From assembly GCA_046728075.1 (NCBI GenBank), contig JBKPDV010000288.1, positions 1-6,973 on the forward strand: a stretch of DNA of 6,973 nucleotides, written 5' to 3'. Below are positions 5,685 to 6,973 of this stretch, piece after piece. Position numbers and translations under genes: made by a program. The number at the start of each line of letters is the position of its first letter. The stretch's first letter is position 1. A model generated the notes under the pieces. The model ran no database searches, was not told the origin of the DNA, and saw nothing but the letters and a program-made list of their open reading frames with translations. This DNA comes from JBKPDV01 sp046728075. Its GTDB lineage: Bacteria > Acidobacteriota > Thermoanaerobaculia > UBA5066 > Gp7-AA6.

Positions 5685-5768
5685 GTGGTCAGTCCCAAGT
5701 CCTAAGGCCGGAATCCGAAAGCGATTGCGTCCCATGTTCGGGAATCGGACTTGGGACTTGCGACTAGC
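5685..5768. repeat. Inverted heptad array E (core AGTC), between co-directional genes
   Basis: Lies between the STAS gene (stop 5668) and the prenyl synthase (start 5801), both on the plus strand. The left arm reads GTGGTCA, GTCCCAA (5692-5698), GTCCTAA (5699-5705). The right arm is inverted: GACTTGG (5748-5754), GACTTGC (5755-5761), GACTAGC (5762-5768). 5691-5702 and 5747-5758 form a perfect 12-bp stem around a 44-nt spacer. A rightward transcript would fold here after the STAS gene; there is no T-run, so classic intrinsic termination is not shown. This is one of the shorter arrays, with two clear units plus a degenerate one per arm. Confidence 0.8.
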
Positions 5769-5800
5769 CGAGCCCGCCGCCAGAAGCCATCGGAACCAGG

Positions 5801-6715
5801 GTGGCTAAACATTCGTCCGAGAGCCTCTCGGGAACGGCCGGGCCCTTCGACCGATTCGCAAAGCTCGCCCGCCCTCCCCTCGAGGATGCCCTCCTGCAAT
5901 CGCTGCCCCCTTCGGTGGACCGGGCTCCCACGCTCTCTCTGGCCATGCGCGAGGCGCTGCTCTCGCCCGGGAAACGGCTGCGGCCCCTCGTGGCTCTGGC
6001 GGCCGGCGACCTCGTGCGCGCCCGCCGTCCGGCCGCGACAGCGGTTGCGGTGGCGGTCGAATACGTTCACGCGGCTTCTCTCGTTCTGGATGACCTCCCC
6101 TCGATGGACGACGCGCGCCGACGGCGGGGCCGTCCGGCCCTGCACATCACACACGGCGTCGCGACGGCCGAGCTCGCGGCGGTCGCGTTGCTCGCTCGGG
6201 CATTCGAGCTGGTGAGCGAGGCGCCCGAAACGAGCCCGGCGACGAGGGCACGGGTGACGGCGGAGCTGGCCGGCGCGATCGGAGCGGGCGGCTGCTGCGC
6301 CGGCCAGGCAGCGGATCTCGCCGCAGACCCCTCCGCGTTGACGCTCGAAGACCTCGAGGCCATTCACGCCCGCAAGACCGGAGCCCTCTTCGTCGTGGCC
6401 GTTCGGGGAGGCGCGCTTGCCGGCGGCGCCGGGGAGCGAACGCTCGCTGCCCTGACCCAATTCGCACGCAACCTCGGCCTCGCCTTCCAGATCACGGACG
6501 ACCTGCTCGACCACGAGGGAGATCCTGTTCGGATGGGCAAGGACACGGGTCGGGACGCTCACCGCGCCAACTTCGCCACGCTCTTTGGACCGGCCGCTTC
6601 CCGCCAGCTCGTCGAAGAGCTTCTCGCTGCCGCCGTCGAGGCCCTTTCGGCCTTCGGGCCGAGAGGCGGAGTGCTGGCGGACCTCGCCCGGGTCGTTCGG
6701 GACCGGAGATCGTGA
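5801..6715 (+). CDS. Geranylgeranyl diphosphate synthase (type II, CrtE-like) / polyprenyl synthetase
   Basis: A 304-residue trans-isoprenyl diphosphate synthase that condenses isopentenyl diphosphate with allylic diphosphates in the cytoplasm. It shows GKRLRP (57-62), the first Asp-rich motif DDLPSMD (97-103), RRGRP (108-112), GQAADL (168-173), KTGALF (192-197) and the second Asp-rich motif DDLLD (233-237). The two-residue insertion in the first motif marks the bacterial type II enzymes. The residues at positions -5 and -4 before it are Ala92 and Ser93; bacterial FPP synthases such as IspA have Tyr at -5, while the CrtE class of GGPP synthases has HAASLILDD. The query reads HAASLVLDD and also matches CrtE in LAAVALLARAF, so a C20 product is more likely than C15. 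The GTG start at 5801 has no good Shine-Dalgarno. No carotenoid or other isoprenoid gene is visible nearby. Cys165-Cys166 before the GQ motif is unusual. Confidence 0.9.
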   Translation: MAKHSSESLSGTAGPFDRFAKLARPPLEDALLQSLPPSVDRAPTLSLAMREALLSPGKRLRPLVALAAGDLVRARRPAATAVAVAVEYVHAASLVLDDLPSMDDARRRRGRPALHITHGVATAELAAVALLARAFELVSEAPETSPATRARVTAELAGAIGAGGCCAGQAADLAADPSALTLEDLEAIHARKTGALFVVAVRGGALAGGAGERTLAALTQFARNLGLAFQITDDLLDHEGDPVRMGKDTGRDAHRANFATLFGPAASRQLVEELLAAAVEALSAFGPRGGVLADLARVVRDRRS

Positions 6716-6724
6716 GGGAAGAAG

Positions 6725-6759
6725 AGTCGACAGTCGACAGTCGACAGTCGACAGGTCAG
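6725..6759. repeat. One-armed heptad array F (word AGTCGAC, same as array D)
   Basis: Lies 9 bp after the prenyl synthase stop. Four perfect copies of AGTCGAC (6725-6731, 6732-6738, 6739-6745, 6746-6752) are followed by AGGTCAG (6753-6759) and a decayed AGTCGCT (6760-6766). GTCGAC is a 6-bp palindrome, so the run can fold on itself, but no separate inverted arm is seen in the gap. It is the most regular array in the window and uses the same word as array D in the opposite orientation to D's right arm. It ends about 25 bp before the next start codon. Confidence 0.88.
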
Positions 6760-6776
6760 AGTCGCTCGAGGTCGCT

Positions 6777-6973
6777 GTGAATCCGAAAGAACCGCAAGCG
6801 CAGGCGCCGATTGGCCTGGATGAAGCCCGGCAACGTCTGCGCGAGCTCGGCTATTTGAGCGGCGCGGTCGAGCGCTTCGTTTTCCGGCGGGCGCTCGAGG
6901 GGAGGGGAGGCCTTCTGCTGCCTGCCGTTCTCCTGGGGGCGCTGGCGGCTGCCGTCGCCGCCCTGGCCGCGGT
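6777..6973 (+). CDS. Unrecognised membrane protein, N-terminal part (partial)
   Basis: The first 65 codons of a gene that runs off the window. The start is GTG (6777-6779) with GAGGT (6768-6772) 4 nt upstream, a slightly close but reasonable Shine-Dalgarno. After a Pro/Gln-rich lead (about 2-13) comes an amphipathic charged stretch, LDEARQRLRELGYLSGAVER (14-33), then FVFRRALEGRGG (34-45), and then a hydrophobic segment of about 20 residues starting LLLPAVLLGALAAAVAALAA, probably the first membrane span. The order suggests a cytoplasmic N-terminus. I do not recognise the family. It follows the prenyl synthase by 61 bp on the same strand and may be co-transcribed with it unless array F stops transcription. 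Confidence 0.7.
   Translation, partial: MNPKEPQAQAPIGLDEARQRLRELGYLSGAVERFVFRRALEGRGGLLLPAVLLGALAAAVAALAA

Noticed and set aside
5702..6562. Long minus-strand open frame (286 codons) antisense to the prenyl synthase
   Set aside because: It is the shadow of a GC-rich gene; the protein is Arg/Gly-rich with no motif, and the plus strand carries an intact enzyme with all active-site motifs.
6725..6759. CRISPR-like direct repeats
   Set aside because: Units are 7 bp, directly abutting, with no spacers and no cas genes; this is a tandem array, not a CRISPR.

Overview
The window is GC-rich chromosomal DNA, densely coding, with GTG starts common and genes on both strands. The gene mix (an SD-less metalloprotease-like lipid-era hypothetical, an orphan anti-sigma/STAS pair, a CrtE-like prenyltransferase, a CPBP protease) and the style of the intergenic DNA suggest an uncultured, soil- or sediment-type bacterium, perhaps Acidobacteriota. 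That placement is an inference with low confidence. No rRNA, tRNA, CRISPR array, insertion sequence or phage gene was found.

Layout: (1) 1-209, minus, the start of a secreted MetX-like alpha/beta hydrolase, cut by the window edge. (2) 335-2562, minus, a two-gene ABC exporter (ATPase then permease, overlapping by 4 bp). (3) 2682-3473, plus, a CPBP/Abi-type membrane protease, divergent from the ATPase. (4) 3544-4716, minus, a secreted HEXXH zincin of no family I can name, convergent with the CPBP gene. (5) 4857-5668, plus, a tight pair: RsbW/SpoIIAB-like anti-sigma kinase and STAS anti-anti-sigma factor. (6) 5801-6715, plus, a type II, CrtE-like geranylgeranyl diphosphate synthase. (7) 6777-end, plus, the start of an unrecognised membrane protein. 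The ABC pair and the kinase/STAS pair are clear functional units; the other genes are neighbours without an evident shared pathway.

The most striking thing is between the genes. All six intergenic gaps carry arrays of 7-bp tandem units. In five gaps the units occur as two arms in opposite orientation around a 7-44 bp spacer; the sixth has one perfect arm. Each locus has its own word, but all follow one plan: a nearly fixed tetramer (AGTG, CGGT, AGCT, CTGT, AGTC) followed by three freer bases, strictly in 7-bp register. The arrays stop about 20-37 bp before each start codon and often begin within 0-25 bp of the preceding stop, so they fill the space left by the core promoters. Heptamer tandem repeats (STRR) are known in cyanobacteria; this paired, locus-specific arrangement is the best candidate here for an undescribed element.

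A second pattern is that genes heading a transcription unit start 6-20 bp after a TATGMT-like hexamer and lack a Shine-Dalgarno sequence, whereas genes inside operons have one. This suggests short-leader or leaderless transcripts.
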